A stretch of DNA of 55,635 nucleotides from Pseudomonadota bacterium. Its GTDB lineage: Bacteria; Pseudomonadota; Gammaproteobacteria; Burkholderiales; Burkholderiaceae_C. The stretch spans positions 73,093 through 128,727 of the forward strand of contig JAUNHQ010000002.1 of NCBI GenBank assembly GCA_030535425.1. The letters run 5' to 3'. How positions within the stretch are numbered: the stretch's first letter is position 1; the number at the start of each line of letters is the position of its first letter. The notes under the pieces were generated by a model that worked only from the letters and a program-made list of their open reading frames with translations, ran no database searches and was not told the origin of the DNA. A program made the translations under genes and the position numbers. Positions 27,404 to 36,952 of the stretch are shown in pieces.

Positions 27404-27802
27404 ATGAACCGCTGCCTGAAACACCTGCTCGTCTGCCCTGCCCTGGCGGCGCTGCTGTGCCTTGCGGCCTTGCCCGCACAGGCGCAGCGCACATTTCCGC
27501 AACGCGTCGAGCGTGGCGAAATCACCTTTCTCACGCAAACGCAAATCTCGCTCAACGGCGAGCAAGAGCGCCTGGCCCCTGGCGCACGTGTGCGCGACGA
27601 GCACAACCGCATACCGCTGGCGGGCTCGCTGCGCGGACAAACCTTTGTGGTGAACTACCTGCGCGACCCGGCGGGCAAGGTGCGCGATATCTGGCTGCTG
27701 ACGCCCAAGGAAGCCGCGCGCCCTGCCCCGCGCGCGCGCATTCGCGCCAAGCAGCTCAACGCCCCCGCACCGCAGCCTGACCCCACGCTGCACCTGAACT
27801 GA
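27404..27802 (+). CDS. Small exported protein of unknown function
   Basis: 132 residues with a clear Sec signal peptide ([19 protein letters not shown], cleavage probably before QRTFP). The mature part is about 105 residues, basic and Pro/Ala-rich toward its end. It contains short strands ([34 protein letters not shown]) that suggest a small beta-rich periplasmic domain. I do not recognise the family. miaB starts 95 bp downstream; no shared role is evident. The frame is open to 27296, but the signal peptide fixes the start at 27404. Confidence 0.75.
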   Translation: MNRCLKHLLVCPALAALLCLAALPAQAQRTFPQRVERGEITFLTQTQISLNGEQERLAPGARVRDEHNRIPLAGSLRGQTFVVNYLRDPAGKVRDIWLLTPKEAARPAPRARIRAKQLNAPAPQPDPTLHLN

Positions 27803-27897
27803 AATCGCCGCGCCCAGCGCACCCTGCCCGCCCGTGCCCTCTTGCCGGCACGGGCGCTGCCATTTTTTCCCCTGCTCTTTTTCACCAAGGCACCCCC

Positions 27898-29247
27898 ATG
27901 CCCGGCAACACCCCATCCCGCAAAGTCTTCATCAAAACCTTTGGCTGCCAGATGAACGAGTACGACTCGGACAAGATGGCCGACGTGCTGGGCGCCGCCG
28001 AAGGCTACGAGTCCACGGACAACCCTGAAGATGCCGACCTGATCCTCTTCAACACCTGCTCGGTGCGCGAAAAGGCGCAGGAAAAGGTGTTTTCAGACTT
28101 AGGCCGCGTCAAGCACCTGAAAGCCAAAGGCGTGCTCATCGGCGTGGGCGGCTGCGTGGCCAGCCAGGAGGGTGAGGAGATCATCAAGCGCGCGCCCTAT
28201 GTCGATGTGGTCTTTGGCCCGCAAACCCTGCACCGCCTGCCCGAGCTGCTGGCCCAGCGCCAGCGCCAAAACACCCCGCAGGTGGACATCCGCTTTCCTG
28301 AAATCGAGAAGTTCGACCACCTGCCCCCTGCGCGGGTAGAGGGCGCCAGCGCCTTTGTCTCCATCATGGAAGGCTGCTCCAAATATTGCAGCTACTGCGT
28401 GGTGCCCTACACGCGCGGCGAAGAGTTCAGCCGCCCCTTTGACGACGTGCTGACCGAAGTGGCCGGCCTGGCCGACCAGGGGGTGAAAGAAATCACCCTG
28501 CTGGGCCAGAACGTGAACGCCTACCGCGGCCCCATGGGCGAAACGGGCGAGGTGGCCGACTTTGCCCTGCTGATCGAATACGTGGCCGAAATCCCGGGCA
28601 TCGAGCGCATCCGCTACACCACCAGCCACCCCAACGAATTCACCCAGCGCCTGATCGACGTATACGCCCGCGTGCCGCAGCTGGTCAGCCACCTGCACCT
28701 GCCTGTGCAGCACGGCTCGGACCGCATCCTCATGGCCATGAAGCGCGGCTACACCGCCATGGAATACAAGAGCATCATCCGCCGCCTGCGCGCCGTGCGG
28801 CCTGATTTGAGCCTGTCCAGCGACTTCATCGTCGGCTTTCCGGGCGAAACGGAAGAGGACTTTGCCAAGATGATGAAGCTGATCGAGGACGTGGGCTACG
28901 ACGCCTCTTTCAGCTTCATCTTCAGCCCCCGCCCCGGCACCCCGGCGGCCAACTTGCACGACGACACGCCGCACGAAGTCAAGCTGGGGCGCCTGCAACA
29001 CCTGCAAGCTGTGGTGGAGCAGAACGTGCGCCGCATCAGCCAGTCGCGCGTGGGCACGGTGCAGCGCATTTTGGTGGAAGGTCCTTCGCGCAAGAACCCG
29101 GCCGAGCTGATGGGCCGCACCTTTTGCAACCGCATCGTCAACTTTGACGGCGGCCCCAGCGCGCAGCGCCTGGTAGGGCAGATGATTGATGTGACCATCA
29201 CCGAAGCCCTGCCCCACTCACTGCGCGGACGCGTCAACGTGGCGTGA
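27898..29247 (+). CDS. miaB: tRNA-2-methylthio-N6-dimethylallyladenosine synthase MiaB
   Basis: Radical-SAM methylthiotransferase that modifies i6A37 of tRNAs, 449 residues. Three N-terminal cluster cysteines are C17 (TFGCQMN), C54 (NTCSVRE) and C86 (GGCVAS). The radical-SAM triad is C160-x3-C164-x2-C167 in [21 protein letters not shown] domain forms the C-terminus. [19 protein letters not shown] is MiaB-type rather than RimO- or MtaB-type. Confidence 0.96.
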   Translation: MPGNTPSRKVFIKTFGCQMNEYDSDKMADVLGAAEGYESTDNPEDADLILFNTCSVREKAQEKVFSDLGRVKHLKAKGVLIGVGGCVASQEGEEIIKRAPYVDVVFGPQTLHRLPELLAQRQRQNTPQVDIRFPEIEKFDHLPPARVEGASAFVSIMEGCSKYCSYCVVPYTRGEEFSRPFDDVLTEVAGLADQGVKEITLLGQNVNAYRGPMGETGEVADFALLIEYVAEIPGIERIRYTTSHPNEFTQRLIDVYARVPQLVSHLHLPVQHGSDRILMAMKRGYTAMEYKSIIRRLRAVRPDLSLSSDFIVGFPGETEEDFAKMMKLIEDVGYDASFSFIFSPRPGTPAANLHDDTPHEVKLGRLQHLQAVVEQNVRRISQSRVGTVQRILVEGPSRKNPAELMGRTFCNRIVNFDGGPSAQRLVGQMIDVTITEALPHSLRGRVNVA

Positions 29248-29258
29248 CGGGTGCGAAT

Positions 29259-29285
29259 GCCGGTGCGGGTGCCGGTGCGGGTGCC
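29259..29285 (+). repeat. 12 bp tandem repeat after miaB
   Basis: Two copies of GCCGGTGCGGGT plus a partial third unit. Low-complexity spacer; no function apparent. Confidence 0.55.
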
Positions 29286-29363
29286 ATGTGTGCCCGCCCG
29301 CCTGGCATCCACCCCGCCAGCGGCGGCAGACAGCGCGGCTCCCAACCCCTTCAAAAAACACCC

Positions 29364-29424
29364 TTAAAAATGGTCATTTGCGCGCATTACACAAGGGTTT
29401 TAAGCTACATTAAATATAGCAAAA
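29364..29424 (+). repeat. Comamonad-type intergenic repeat, copy 6
   Basis: AAAAATGGTCATTTGCGCGC, ATTACACAAGGGTTTTAAGC, then TACATTAAATATAGC. It lies between convergent miaB and the phospholipase D gene. Confidence 0.9.
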
Positions 29425-29454
29425 TATCCCCAACCGGTGCTGGCGACCAAGCGC

Positions 29455-31023
29455 CTACAGCATCTCGTCAGGCGCCAGCGGCCCCAGGATCTTGAGCATG
29501 AGTTGCAGGCCCCAGCTGGCGTCGGGTTCGCTGTGGGCGTCGCCAAAGTCGGCGCCGGGCGGCGCGCGCCAGCGCAGCTGGTCATCGTCCGTCAGCTCCA
29601 TGCGCCAGGCGCCCGCCGCCAGGGCATGTTCGATGCGCTCGGCCGCCTGGCCAGACAGCGCGCGGCTGCGCACGATCAGGGCCACCTCGGTGTTTTGCAG
29701 CTGGCTGCGCAAGTCCAGGTTCATGGAGCCGATGCTGGTGACGCGCCCGTCAATGACCAGCATCTTGGCGTGCAGGCTGGCCTTGGAGCCGCCCGGGCTG
29801 GAGCCGAACACGGTGCGGTCCAGTTGCGCGCCTTGCAGCGCGCGCATTTCGTACAGCTGCACACCCAGGGCCACCAGCTCGCGCCGGTAGCGGGCATAAC
29901 CCACGTGGGCCAGGGGCGCGTCGTTGGAAGCCAGCGAATTGGTCAGCACGCGCACGCGCACGCCCCGGCGGCGCAGGTCGGCAAACACCTGCATCATCTG
30001 CGCGCCGGGCACGAAGTAGGGCGAGACGATGAGCACGTCGTGCCGGGCCGCCTGCATCAGGCTGAGCATGCCGTTGACCACGGTGTCTTCGGTGTGCGCG
30101 TCGTTGAGCTCAGGCACCAGCTTGGCCGGCTCGTCCACCAGCAAGTCAGCGGGCGCCCAGATCAGGGGCAGCGTGCGCAAATCCAGCGCAGGCGGCAGGG
30201 CCGGCGCGGGTGCGGGGGGCTGATCGGGCGGCGGCGCCACGGTGTCGCGCAGGGTGCGCAGCTCATCGGGCGAGATGAGCACCTGCACGGGATAGGCCAG
30301 CGGGTTGTTCCAGTAATGGTCAAAGCTGGCCGACATGTCGCGCACCACGGGGCCGGTGGCCAGCACGTCCATGTCCACAAAGTTGCTGCCGTCAGCGGTG
30401 CCGAAATAGGCATCGCCCAGGTTGCGCCCGCCGGTGATGCCCCAGGCGTTGTCGGCAATGAACAGCTTGTTGTGCATGCGGTGCTGGATGCGGCGAAAGT
30501 CGTGCAGCGACCCCAGCGCGCGCAGCGCCCCTGCCCCGCGCCTGCCGGGCAGGGGGTTGTACATGCGCATGTGCACGCCGGGCACAAAGGCCATGCCCAT
30601 GACCAGCGCGTTGCGGCCGGTGGTGTTGAAGTCGTCCAGCAGGATGCGCACGCGCACGCCCCGCGCGGCGGCGTCGCGCACGGCACGCAGCAGCTCGCGC
30701 GTGCTGGCGTCGGCATGGATGGCGTAGTACTGGATGTCGAGCGTGCGCTGGGCCTGCTGCGTCAGCGCCAGGCGGCTGGCATAGGCCATGTTGGGCGAGT
30801 CGATGAGCGCAAAGCCGGAATCGACCGCGCGCGTTTTGTCGCCGCGCCGCGCCTGGGCCAGCTGGCCCAGCGCGGTGGCGCCAGGCGTGTTCAGCGCATG
30901 CGATTCAGGGCGCTGCACGTCAGCCGGCAGGCTGGCACAGGCGCCAAGCCACAGCACAAGGCCCAGCAGCGCCAGACGCAAGGCGGCGCGCCAAAGGCAT
31001 AGGGTTTGAAAAGGCGGTGGCAT
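29455..31023 (-). CDS. clsC: Phospholipase D family lipoprotein, ClsC (YmdC)-like
   Basis: About 522 residues from ATG 31023. An N-terminal lipobox (LWLGACAS) marks it as a probable lipoprotein. Two HKD motifs are intact: HNKLFIAD in QHRMHNKLFIADN and HAKMLVID in SLHAKMLVIDG, followed by GSMNLD. This arrangement fits ClsC-type cardiolipin synthase, which condenses phosphatidylethanolamine with phosphatidylglycerol. No ymdB partner is present, so another phosphatidyltransferase or phospholipase role remains possible. Start codons at 31050 and 31038 are also in frame. Confidence 0.85.
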   Translation of the reverse strand: MPPPFQTLCLWRAALRLALLGLVLWLGACASLPADVQRPESHALNTPGATALGQLAQARRGDKTRAVDSGFALIDSPNMAYASRLALTQQAQRTLDIQYYAIHADASTRELLRAVRDAAARGVRVRILLDDFNTTGRNALVMGMAFVPGVHMRMYNPLPGRRGAGALRALGSLHDFRRIQHRMHNKLFIADNAWGITGGRNLGDAYFGTADGSNFVDMDVLATGPVVRDMSASFDHYWNNPLAYPVQVLISPDELRTLRDTVAPPPDQPPAPAPALPPALDLRTLPLIWAPADLLVDEPAKLVPELNDAHTEDTVVNGMLSLMQAARHDVLIVSPYFVPGAQMMQVFADLRRRGVRVRVLTNSLASNDAPLAHVGYARYRRELVALGVQLYEMRALQGAQLDRTVFGSSPGGSKASLHAKMLVIDGRVTSIGSMNLDLRSQLQNTEVALIVRSRALSGQAAERIEHALAAGAWRMELTDDDQLRWRAPPGADFGDAHSEPDASWGLQLMLKILGPLAPDEML

Positions 31024-31145
31024 GGTGGCGTGTGCCATGAGGCGCACCATGATAGGCGCAGGCGGCTGCTATGCCTACAGGAGCTGCTGCCACGCGCTGC
31101 GCAAGGCATTTGGATAGAAATACCCAAAATATGAGGCGCAGTGCG

Positions 31146-31170
31146 CGCAAGCAGCTATCAAAACATGAGC
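31146..31170 (+). repeat. Fragment of the intergenic repeat family, copy 7
   Basis: GCAAGCAGCTATCAAAACAT is the end box of the element; the preceding 50 bp look like a decayed remainder. Confidence 0.5.
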
Positions 31171-31218
31171 ATCCGCCGGCAGCACCTGAAGCGGGTTCAG
31201 GGCGGGTTCAGGGCGGGC

Positions 31219-32454
31219 TCAAGGCGCGCTCAGCGCCTTCAGCAGCTTTTGCCCGGCGCGGCCATCGGCCTTCATGCCCAGGCGCTGCTGCTCGGCGCGG
31301 ATGGCTTCGCGGGTTTTGGCGCCGATCATGCCGTCGGCCTGGCCGATGTCGTGGCCGCGCGCCAGCAGCAGCTCTTGCAGCTGGCGGTTTTGCGCGCGCG
31401 ACAGGCCAGGGTCGTCGGTGGGCCAGGCGGTGGCAAAGGCCACGCTGGCGCCGGGCTTGGCGACCAGATCGCTCAGGTGGGCAATGGCCAGGCCGTAGTT
31501 TTCGCTGGCGTTGTAGCTGTACAGGGCGTCGAAGTTGCGGCCCACCAAAAAGGCAGGGCCGCCGCCGTGGGCGCGGGCGGGCAGCAGCAGGCCGGCGCTG
31601 GGCAGGCTGTCGGGCAGCGGGCTGCCATCGGGCAAGGTCAGGCCGTCGGCACGCCAGGCGGCCATGGGGCGCTTGGCCTTGCGGCTGGCGCCGGAGGTGT
31701 CGTAGCCGGCGGGCAGGCGCACTTCAAAGCCCCAGGGCTGGCCCGCGCGCCAGCCGGCGTTTTGCAAAAACTTGGCGGTGCTGGCCAGGGCGTCGGGCAC
31801 GCTGTTCACGATGTCGCGGCGGCCATCGCCGTCAAAGTCCACCGCGTTGCGGAAAAAGGTGCTGGGCATGAACTGCGTTTGCCCGAAGGCACCAGCCCAG
31901 GAGCCGGTGAGCTGCTCGGGCGGGATGTGGCCTTCTTGCAGGATGCGCAAGGCGGCGGCGAATTCGCCCCGGAAGTACGCCTGCCGCCGCCCAAAGCACG
32001 AGAGCGTGGCCAGCGATTGCACCAGCGGGCGGCCGCCCAGGTTCTGGCCAAAGTTGCTTTCCACCCCCCAGACGCCGACGATGACGTGGGCGGGCACCCC
32101 CGTTTGCTGGGCGATGCGCGCCAGCGGCTCTTGCCACTGCGCCGCGCCCGCGCGGCCGGCGGCCACGCGCTCGTCATCGACGAGCATGGCCATGTAGTCC
32201 CACACGGGGATGGTGAATTCGGGCTGGCGGTTGAGCAGCACCAGCACCGAGGGGTCGGGCGCCAGCTCGCCGGTGTGGCGGGCAAAGGTGTCGGCGCGGA
32301 TGGCCTGAAAGGCGCTGCTGGCCTGCAACTGGTTCAGGCAGGCGCGAAACTCGACCGGGTCTGCCGCAGGCAGGGGCGCTTCTTGCGCGTGGGCGGTCAG
32401 GCAAAGGGCAGCGGCCAAGGCGGCGCCTGCGTGGGCAAGGGGATGTCGGTTCAT
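31219..32454 (-). CDS. Lytic murein transglycosylase, MltB family (GH103) with PG-binding domain
   Basis: 411 residues from ATG 32454. A Sec signal peptide (AGAALAAALCLTAHAQ) directs export; no lipobox is seen, so it is a soluble Slt35-like form. The catalytic glutamate lies in GVWGVESNFGQ. Further family motifs are GSWAGAFGQTQFMPSTF and FDGDGRRDI. The C-terminal 60 residues form a PG_binding_1 domain (ARGHDIGQADGMIGAKTREA). It cleaves peptidoglycan glycan strands to 1,6-anhydromuropeptides. Downstream of pat on the same strand. Confidence 0.92.
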   Translation of the reverse strand: MNRHPLAHAGAALAAALCLTAHAQEAPLPAADPVEFRACLNQLQASSAFQAIRADTFARHTGELAPDPSVLVLLNRQPEFTIPVWDYMAMLVDDERVAAGRAGAAQWQEPLARIAQQTGVPAHVIVGVWGVESNFGQNLGGRPLVQSLATLSCFGRRQAYFRGEFAAALRILQEGHIPPEQLTGSWAGAFGQTQFMPSTFFRNAVDFDGDGRRDIVNSVPDALASTAKFLQNAGWRAGQPWGFEVRLPAGYDTSGASRKAKRPMAAWRADGLTLPDGSPLPDSLPSAGLLLPARAHGGGPAFLVGRNFDALYSYNASENYGLAIAHLSDLVAKPGASVAFATAWPTDDPGLSRAQNRQLQELLLARGHDIGQADGMIGAKTREAIRAEQQRLGMKADGRAGQKLLKALSAP

Positions 32455-32535
32455 ACAAAAAGCATAGCGCAGCAGCGGGTGCGGGCTGTCATGGGCTGTA
32501 TCAGCGCGTACGCGATGACGGCCCGAGGCAGCGGT

Positions 32536-32561
32536 GGCGGGGCGCGCCATCGCGCCCCGCC
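32536..32561 (-). terminator. GC-only hairpin after the pat gene
   Basis: Perfect 11 bp stem GGCGGGGCGCG/CGCGCCCCGCC with loop CCAT, 16 bp past the stop. No T-run follows on either strand, so termination is uncertain. Confidence 0.4.
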
Positions 32562-32576
32562 CAAACACCGCCCGCC

Positions 32577-35258
32577 TCAGGACTGCAAGGGCAGCGTCAG
32601 GGCCACGGTGCTGGCGTCGCCGGGCACGGGGGCTTCGGCAAAGCCCAGGCTGCGGGCGAGTTTGCGCATGCGGTCGTTTTCGTTCAGCACGATGGCGGTC
32701 AGGCGCTGGGTGCCGGCAGCGCGCTGGTAGGCGATGATTTTTTCCATCAGGATGCGGCCCAGGCCGCTGCCTTTGAGCCCGGGGCTGAGGATGATGGCGA
32801 ATTCAGCCTCCACGTTGTCCGGGTCGGCCAGCGCGCGCACCACGCCCAGGGTGCGCTCCATGCCCTGCTCGTCGAGCTGGGTGGCGATGAAGGCCATCTC
32901 GCGCGTGTAGTCGATCTGCACCAGGCGCGCCAGTTCGCTGCGCTCCAGCATGCGGCGGCTGTGGAAAAAGCGCATGCGCATGTCGTCGCTGCCCAGTTGC
33001 TCGACAAAGGCGCGGTGGCGCGCTTCGTCTTCGGGGCGGATGGGCCGCAGCGTGAGCGTGCCGCCCTGCCAGGGCATGGCTTCGATCAGGTGCGCGGGAT
33101 AGGGGCGAATGGCAAAGTTGGCCGCGCCAGCGGGGCGCTGGGCGCTGACGCGCACGCGCGCGTCCAGGGCAATGGCGCCTTCGTGGTTGGCGATGAGGGG
33201 GTTGATGTCCAGCTCGGCAATTTCGGGCACGTCGGCCAGCAGCTGCGACACGGCTTGCAGGGTGTGGATGATGGCGTTCATGTCGGCGGGCTTGACGTCG
33301 CGGTAGCCTGCCAGCAGGCGCGACACGCGCGTGCGGCGAATGAGCGCCTGCGCCAGCGGCAGGTTCAGCGGCGGCAGGGCCATGGCACTGTCTTTCATCA
33401 CTTCCACCGCCGTGCCGCCCTGGCCAAACAGGATGACGGGGCCAAAGGTGGGGTCGATGCTGGCACCAATGATCAGCTCTTGCGCCTGGCTGCGGCGCAC
33501 CATTTGCTGCACGGTAAAGCCGTCGATGCGGGCCTTGGGATAGGCCTTGCGCACGCGCTCAAGCATGGCGCGGGCGGCTTCGCGCACGTCGGCCTCGTCT
33601 TGCAGATTGAGCACGACGCCGCCCACGTCGGATTTGTGCGAGATGTCTTCGGACAGGATTTTCAGCACCACGGGAAAGCCCATGCGCGCGGCCTCGGCGG
33701 CTGCCGCATCGGGCTCAGGCCCCACGCTGACGGTGGCCGCCACGGGAATGCGGTAGGCCGCGCACACGGCCTTGGCCTCGGGCTCGGTCAGCATGTCGCG
33801 GCCACTGGCCAGCACCTGCTGCACCAGCGCGCGCACGGCGGCGGTGTCGGGCGGGCCATCGCCATGCACTTGCACGGGCAGGGGTGCTTCGGTCAGCTCG
33901 GCCTGGTTGCGGGCATAGGCTTGCAGCATGCCGATGGCGGCTACGGCCTGCTCTGGCATGTCGTAGCTGGCAATGCCCGCTTCGATGAAGCGGCGCTTGG
34001 CATCGGCCACGGCCGGGCCGCCCACCCAGCTGCTGATGACGGGTAGCGCCGGCCCCTGGGCCGGGTGGATGACGGGCAGCAGCGCCTGGGCAATGTCGCT
34101 GGACGGCACGATGGCCGTGGGCGCCTGGATGAACAAGATGGTGCCCGTTTGCTGCGGAAAACGCGCCAGGCCCTTGAGCGCGTCCACATAGCGCTGTGCG
34201 GGCGCATCGCCAATGATGTCCACCGGGTTGCCGCGCGACCAGTTGCCCGGCAGCACCTTGTCCAGCGCGGCCACCAGATCAGGTTGCAGATCGGCCAGGG
34301 GCACCTGGTAGCGCTCGGCGGCGTCAGCTGCCATCACGCCCACGCCGCCGCCGTTGGTGAGGATGGTCATGACCTGCCCGATGGGCGCGCGGTAGCGGGT
34401 CAGCACCTCGGCGGCCAGGAACAAGTCTTCCAGACTGTCCACGCGCAGCATGCCGGCGCGGGCAATGGCCGCGTCGTACACCGCGTCAGCCCCGGCCAGC
34501 GCGCCGGTGTGCGAAGCCGCGGCCTTTTGCCCCTGGGCGCTGCGCCCGGCCTTGACCACGATGACCGGCTTGTTGCGCGCGGCCGCGCGCGCGGCAGACA
34601 TGAACTTGCGCGCATGGTCCACCGATTCGATGTAGAGCAAGATGGCGCGCGTGCGCGCATCGGTGGCCAGGTAATCGAGCATGTCGCCAAAGTCCACGTC
34701 GGCGTGCTCGCCCAGCGAGACGAAGTGCGAAAAACCGATGTTGCGCGCCTCGGCCCAGTCCAGCATGGCCGTGACCAGCGCGCCGGATTGGGAGATGAAG
34801 GCAATTTCACCGGGCCGCGCGGGAATGTGGGCAAAACTGGCGTTCAGCCCCGCGTGCGGCGCCAGCAGGCCCACGCAGTTGGGCCCCAGAATGCGCATGA
34901 GCGTGGGGCGCGCGGCATCCAGCATGGCCTGCTTGTCGGCCTTGCTCAGCCCGGCGGTGATGACCACCACCGCCTTGGTGCCGCGCCGCGCCAGCTGCTT
35001 GATCAGCCCCAGCACGGTCGCCGGCGGCGTGCAGATCACGGCCAGCTCCGGCGCCTCGGGCAAATCCTGCACGCTGGCATAGCAAGGCACGCCAGAGAGC
35101 GTGCGGTGCTTGGGGTTGATGGGGTACACGCGGCCCTGAAAGCCCCCATGGCGCATGTTGTGCCACAGCGTGCCCCCCACGGAAAACGGCCGCTCCGAGG
35201 CGCCAATGACCGCCACCGATTGCGGATCGAACAGGGAATCGAGATTGCGAATGCTCAT
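32577..35258 (-). CDS. Pat-like NDP-forming acyl-CoA synthetase/GNAT acetyltransferase fusion
   Basis: 893 residues from ATG 35258. The domain order is CoA-binding Rossmann (SVAVIGASERPFSVGG), succinyl-CoA-synthetase-like domains, an ATP-grasp subdomain with VVLKILSEDISHKSDVGGV, and a C-terminal GNAT of about 160 residues with acetyl-CoA loop LKGSGLGRILM. Salmonella Pat (YfiQ/Pka) has this layout and acetylates enzymes such as acetyl-CoA synthetase. Whether the synthetase half is active here is not clear. Residues encoded upstream to 35408 were excluded; MSIRNLDSLFDPQSVAVIG is the family-like start. Confidence 0.88.
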   Translation of the reverse strand: MSIRNLDSLFDPQSVAVIGASERPFSVGGTLWHNMRHGGFQGRVYPINPKHRTLSGVPCYASVQDLPEAPELAVICTPPATVLGLIKQLARRGTKAVVVITAGLSKADKQAMLDAARPTLMRILGPNCVGLLAPHAGLNASFAHIPARPGEIAFISQSGALVTAMLDWAEARNIGFSHFVSLGEHADVDFGDMLDYLATDARTRAILLYIESVDHARKFMSAARAAARNKPVIVVKAGRSAQGQKAAASHTGALAGADAVYDAAIARAGMLRVDSLEDLFLAAEVLTRYRAPIGQVMTILTNGGGVGVMAADAAERYQVPLADLQPDLVAALDKVLPGNWSRGNPVDIIGDAPAQRYVDALKGLARFPQQTGTILFIQAPTAIVPSSDIAQALLPVIHPAQGPALPVISSWVGGPAVADAKRRFIEAGIASYDMPEQAVAAIGMLQAYARNQAELTEAPLPVQVHGDGPPDTAAVRALVQQVLASGRDMLTEPEAKAVCAAYRIPVAATVSVGPEPDAAAAEAARMGFPVVLKILSEDISHKSDVGGVVLNLQDEADVREAARAMLERVRKAYPKARIDGFTVQQMVRRSQAQELIIGASIDPTFGPVILFGQGGTAVEVMKDSAMALPPLNLPLAQALIRRTRVSRLLAGYRDVKPADMNAIIHTLQAVSQLLADVPEIAELDINPLIANHEGAIALDARVRVSAQRPAGAANFAIRPYPAHLIEAMPWQGGTLTLRPIRPEDEARHRAFVEQLGSDDMRMRFFHSRRMLERSELARLVQIDYTREMAFIATQLDEQGMERTLGVVRALADPDNVEAEFAIILSPGLKGSGLGRILMEKIIAYQRAAGTQRLTAIVLNENDRMRKLARSLGFAEAPVPGDASTVALTLPLQS

Positions 35259-35335
35259 ACAAACACCGTTTGAAAACGCAGCCCACACACAAAAAACCAG
35301 CCCCAGCGCCAGGGCAACACACGGCATACCAGGGT

Positions 35336-35351
35336 TTACCCTTAAGCGTAA
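35336..35351. promoter_or_regulatory. Imperfect palindrome between divergent pat and yceI
   Basis: TTACCCTTAAGCGTAA is a 16 bp palindrome with one mismatched pair, 78 bp upstream of the pat start. Possible regulator site. Confidence 0.3.
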
Positions 35352-35548
35352 CGCGCTTTCATGACACTGCGCCTGCGGCGCCACGGGCCGCGTCTTGCGA
35401 TGGCTCAAAACCCTGGCAGGCCAAGGGCCGCTGTGCGCAGCACTTCACATGCAGGCGCTCAGCCAGTACCCTGCCCGCGACCCTGCCTGCCATGCCGCGC
35501 TTGGCTTGGGTTTTTCATTTCTTTTTCTCCAAGGAGCTTTGCCTTTCC

Positions 35549-36151
35549 ATGCACACCTTCATGCCACGCACCGCCCTGCGCGCAGCCAGCGCCGCCCTGA
35601 CCCTGATCGCCCTGGGCGCCGTGGGCAGCGCCCATGCCCAGATGGCCGAATACAAGATCGACCCCGACCACACCTACGCCAGCTTTGCCATTGACCACTT
35701 TGGCGCCTCGGTCAACCGGGGGCGTTTTGACCAGGTCAGCGGCACGGTGCAGTTCGACCGCGCGGCCCAAACCGGCAAGGTGGACATCCTCATCGACACC
35801 CGCAGCATCCACAGCGGCTCGACCCGGTTCGATGAGCACCTGAAGGCGGCCGACCTGTTCAACACCGCCCAGCACCCCAGCATGCGCTTTGTCTCTGACC
35901 GCCTGGTGTTCAAGGGCGACAAGCTCATCGAAGCCGTGGGCCAACTCACCCTGCTGGGGAAAACGCACCCTGTCACGCTCAAGGCCCTGCAATTCAACTG
36001 CTACCCCAACCCCATGGCCAAAACCGAGGCCTGCGGCGGCGACTTTGAAGCCAGCATCGACCGCACCCAATGGGGCATGAACTACGCCGTGGACATGGGC
36101 ATCTCCAAGACGGTGAAGATCACCGCCACCATCGAGGCGTTCAAGCAGTAA
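35549..36151 (+). CDS. YceI family periplasmic protein
   Basis: 200 residues. A Sec signal peptide (ALTLIALGAVGSAHA) precedes a lipocalin-like YceI barrel beginning MAEYKIDPDHTYASFAIDHFG. Family members bind isoprenoid or other hydrophobic ligands in the periplasm. AAGGAG at 35531-35536 supports the ATG at 35549; an ATG four codons later (35561) is an alternative. The gene is alone on its strand between pat and the tRNA gene. Confidence 0.9.
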   Translation: MHTFMPRTALRAASAALTLIALGAVGSAHAQMAEYKIDPDHTYASFAIDHFGASVNRGRFDQVSGTVQFDRAAQTGKVDILIDTRSIHSGSTRFDEHLKAADLFNTAQHPSMRFVSDRLVFKGDKLIEAVGQLTLLGKTHPVTLKALQFNCYPNPMAKTEACGGDFEASIDRTQWGMNYAVDMGISKTVKITATIEAFKQ

Positions 36152-36228
36152 GTAAGCCGCGCCCGCAAGCGGGCTTGGAAAGGCCGTCGTATCCTGCCCG
36201 GCTTGCGTCACATATCCAGGGCATGAAC

Positions 36229-36290
36229 ACGCTTGCTGCTATTTAAATAGCAAACACTCATTACCATTCAAGCGCGAACCGCCATTTTCA
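36229..36290 (-). repeat. Degenerate comamonad-type intergenic repeat, copy 8
   Basis: GCTTGCTGCTATTTAAATAG followed by a decayed middle and AGCGCGAACCGCCATTTTC. Confidence 0.5.
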
Positions 36291-36321
36291 AACAATCGCT
36301 TTCAAGCGATCTACATCAAAA

Positions 36322-36357
36322 AAAATCCCAAGCAGGCCAGCGCGTGCTTGGGATTTT
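36322..36357 (-). terminator. Rho-independent terminator after tRNA-Ser
   Basis: Stem AATCCCAAGCA/TGCTTGGGATT with a 10 nt loop and, on the minus strand, a long T-run immediately after. It starts 6 bp past the tRNA 3' end. Confidence 0.9.
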
Positions 36358-36362
36358 GAATT

Positions 36363-36450
36363 TGGCGGAGGCGGTGAGATTCGAACTCACGAACGGTTGC
36401 CCGTTGCCGGTTTTCAAGACCGGTGCAATCGACCACTCTGCCACACCTCC
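36363..36450 (-). tRNA. tRNA-Ser (anticodon UGA)
   Basis: 88 nt including an encoded CCA. The acceptor strands GGAGGTG/CACCTCC-type pair, the anticodon arm is CCGGT-CTTGAAA-ACCGG giving UGA, the long variable arm is typical of class II tRNA, and the T-loop GTTCGAATC is intact. It follows the rpmBG operon, with its own terminator. Confidence 0.97.
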
Positions 36451-36492
36451 GTGGCAGCTCTCAGATCCGTGTCGCCCGAGAGCTCCAAAACA

Positions 36493-36515
36493 AACCCGCT
36501 GAATAGCAGCGGGTT
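36493..36515 (-). terminator. Rho-independent terminator after rpmG
   Basis: Hairpin AACCCGCTG/CAGCGGGTT with loop AATAG. On the minus strand TTTGTTTT follows the stem. It lies 14 bp after the rpmG stop. Confidence 0.85.
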
Positions 36516-36528
36516 GGCAGGGCAAAGC

Positions 36529-36699
36529 TTATTTCAGCTTCACTTCCTTGTATTCGACATGCTTGCGAGCCTTGGGGTCGAACTTCATGATCGACATTTT
36601 CTCGGGCATGGTCTTTTTGTTTTTGCTGGTGGTGTAGAAGTGGCCGGTGCCAGCCGTGGATTCCAGCTTGATTTTTTCGCGTCCGCCTTTGGTGGCCAT
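36529..36699 (-). CDS. rpmG: 50S ribosomal protein L33
   Basis: 56 residues translated by eye from the minus strand: it begins [20 protein letters not shown], continues through FYTTSKNKK and ends VEYKEVKLK. It is the cysteine-free L33 form, so not dependent on zinc. AGGAG lies 8 nt before the ATG. It follows rpmB with a 19 bp gap, the standard rpmB-rpmG operon. Confidence 0.97.
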   Translation of the reverse strand: MATKGGREKIKLESTAGTGHFYTTSKNKKTMPEKMSIMKFDPKARKHVEYKEVKLK

Positions 36700-36718
36700 G
36701 TGTCAGCTCCTTGAGGTT

Positions 36719-36952
36719 TTAAGCCTGGCCGCGGGCGCGCATGTCGGCGAGCACGGCGTCGATGCCATTTTTGTCAATTAGGCGCAAAGCAGCGCTGGAC
36801 ACGCGCAGGCGCACCCAACGGTTTTCGCTTTCGACCCAGAAACGGCGGTATTGCAGGTTCGGCAGGAACCGGCGCTTGGTTTTGTTGTTGGCGTGGGAAA
36901 CGTTGTTCCCGACCATGGGCTTTTTGCCCGTGACGTCGCACACGCGTGCCAT
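36719..36952 (-). CDS. rpmB: 50S ribosomal protein L28
   Basis: 77 residues from ATG 36952, beginning [20 protein letters not shown] and ending in a typical L28 tail ([19 protein letters not shown]). Structural protein of the large subunit. The longer frame to 37003 adds residues that no L28 has. Confidence 0.97.
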   Translation of the reverse strand: MARVCDVTGKKPMVGNNVSHANNKTKRRFLPNLQYRRFWVESENRWVRLRVSSAALRLIDKNGIDAVLADMRARGQA

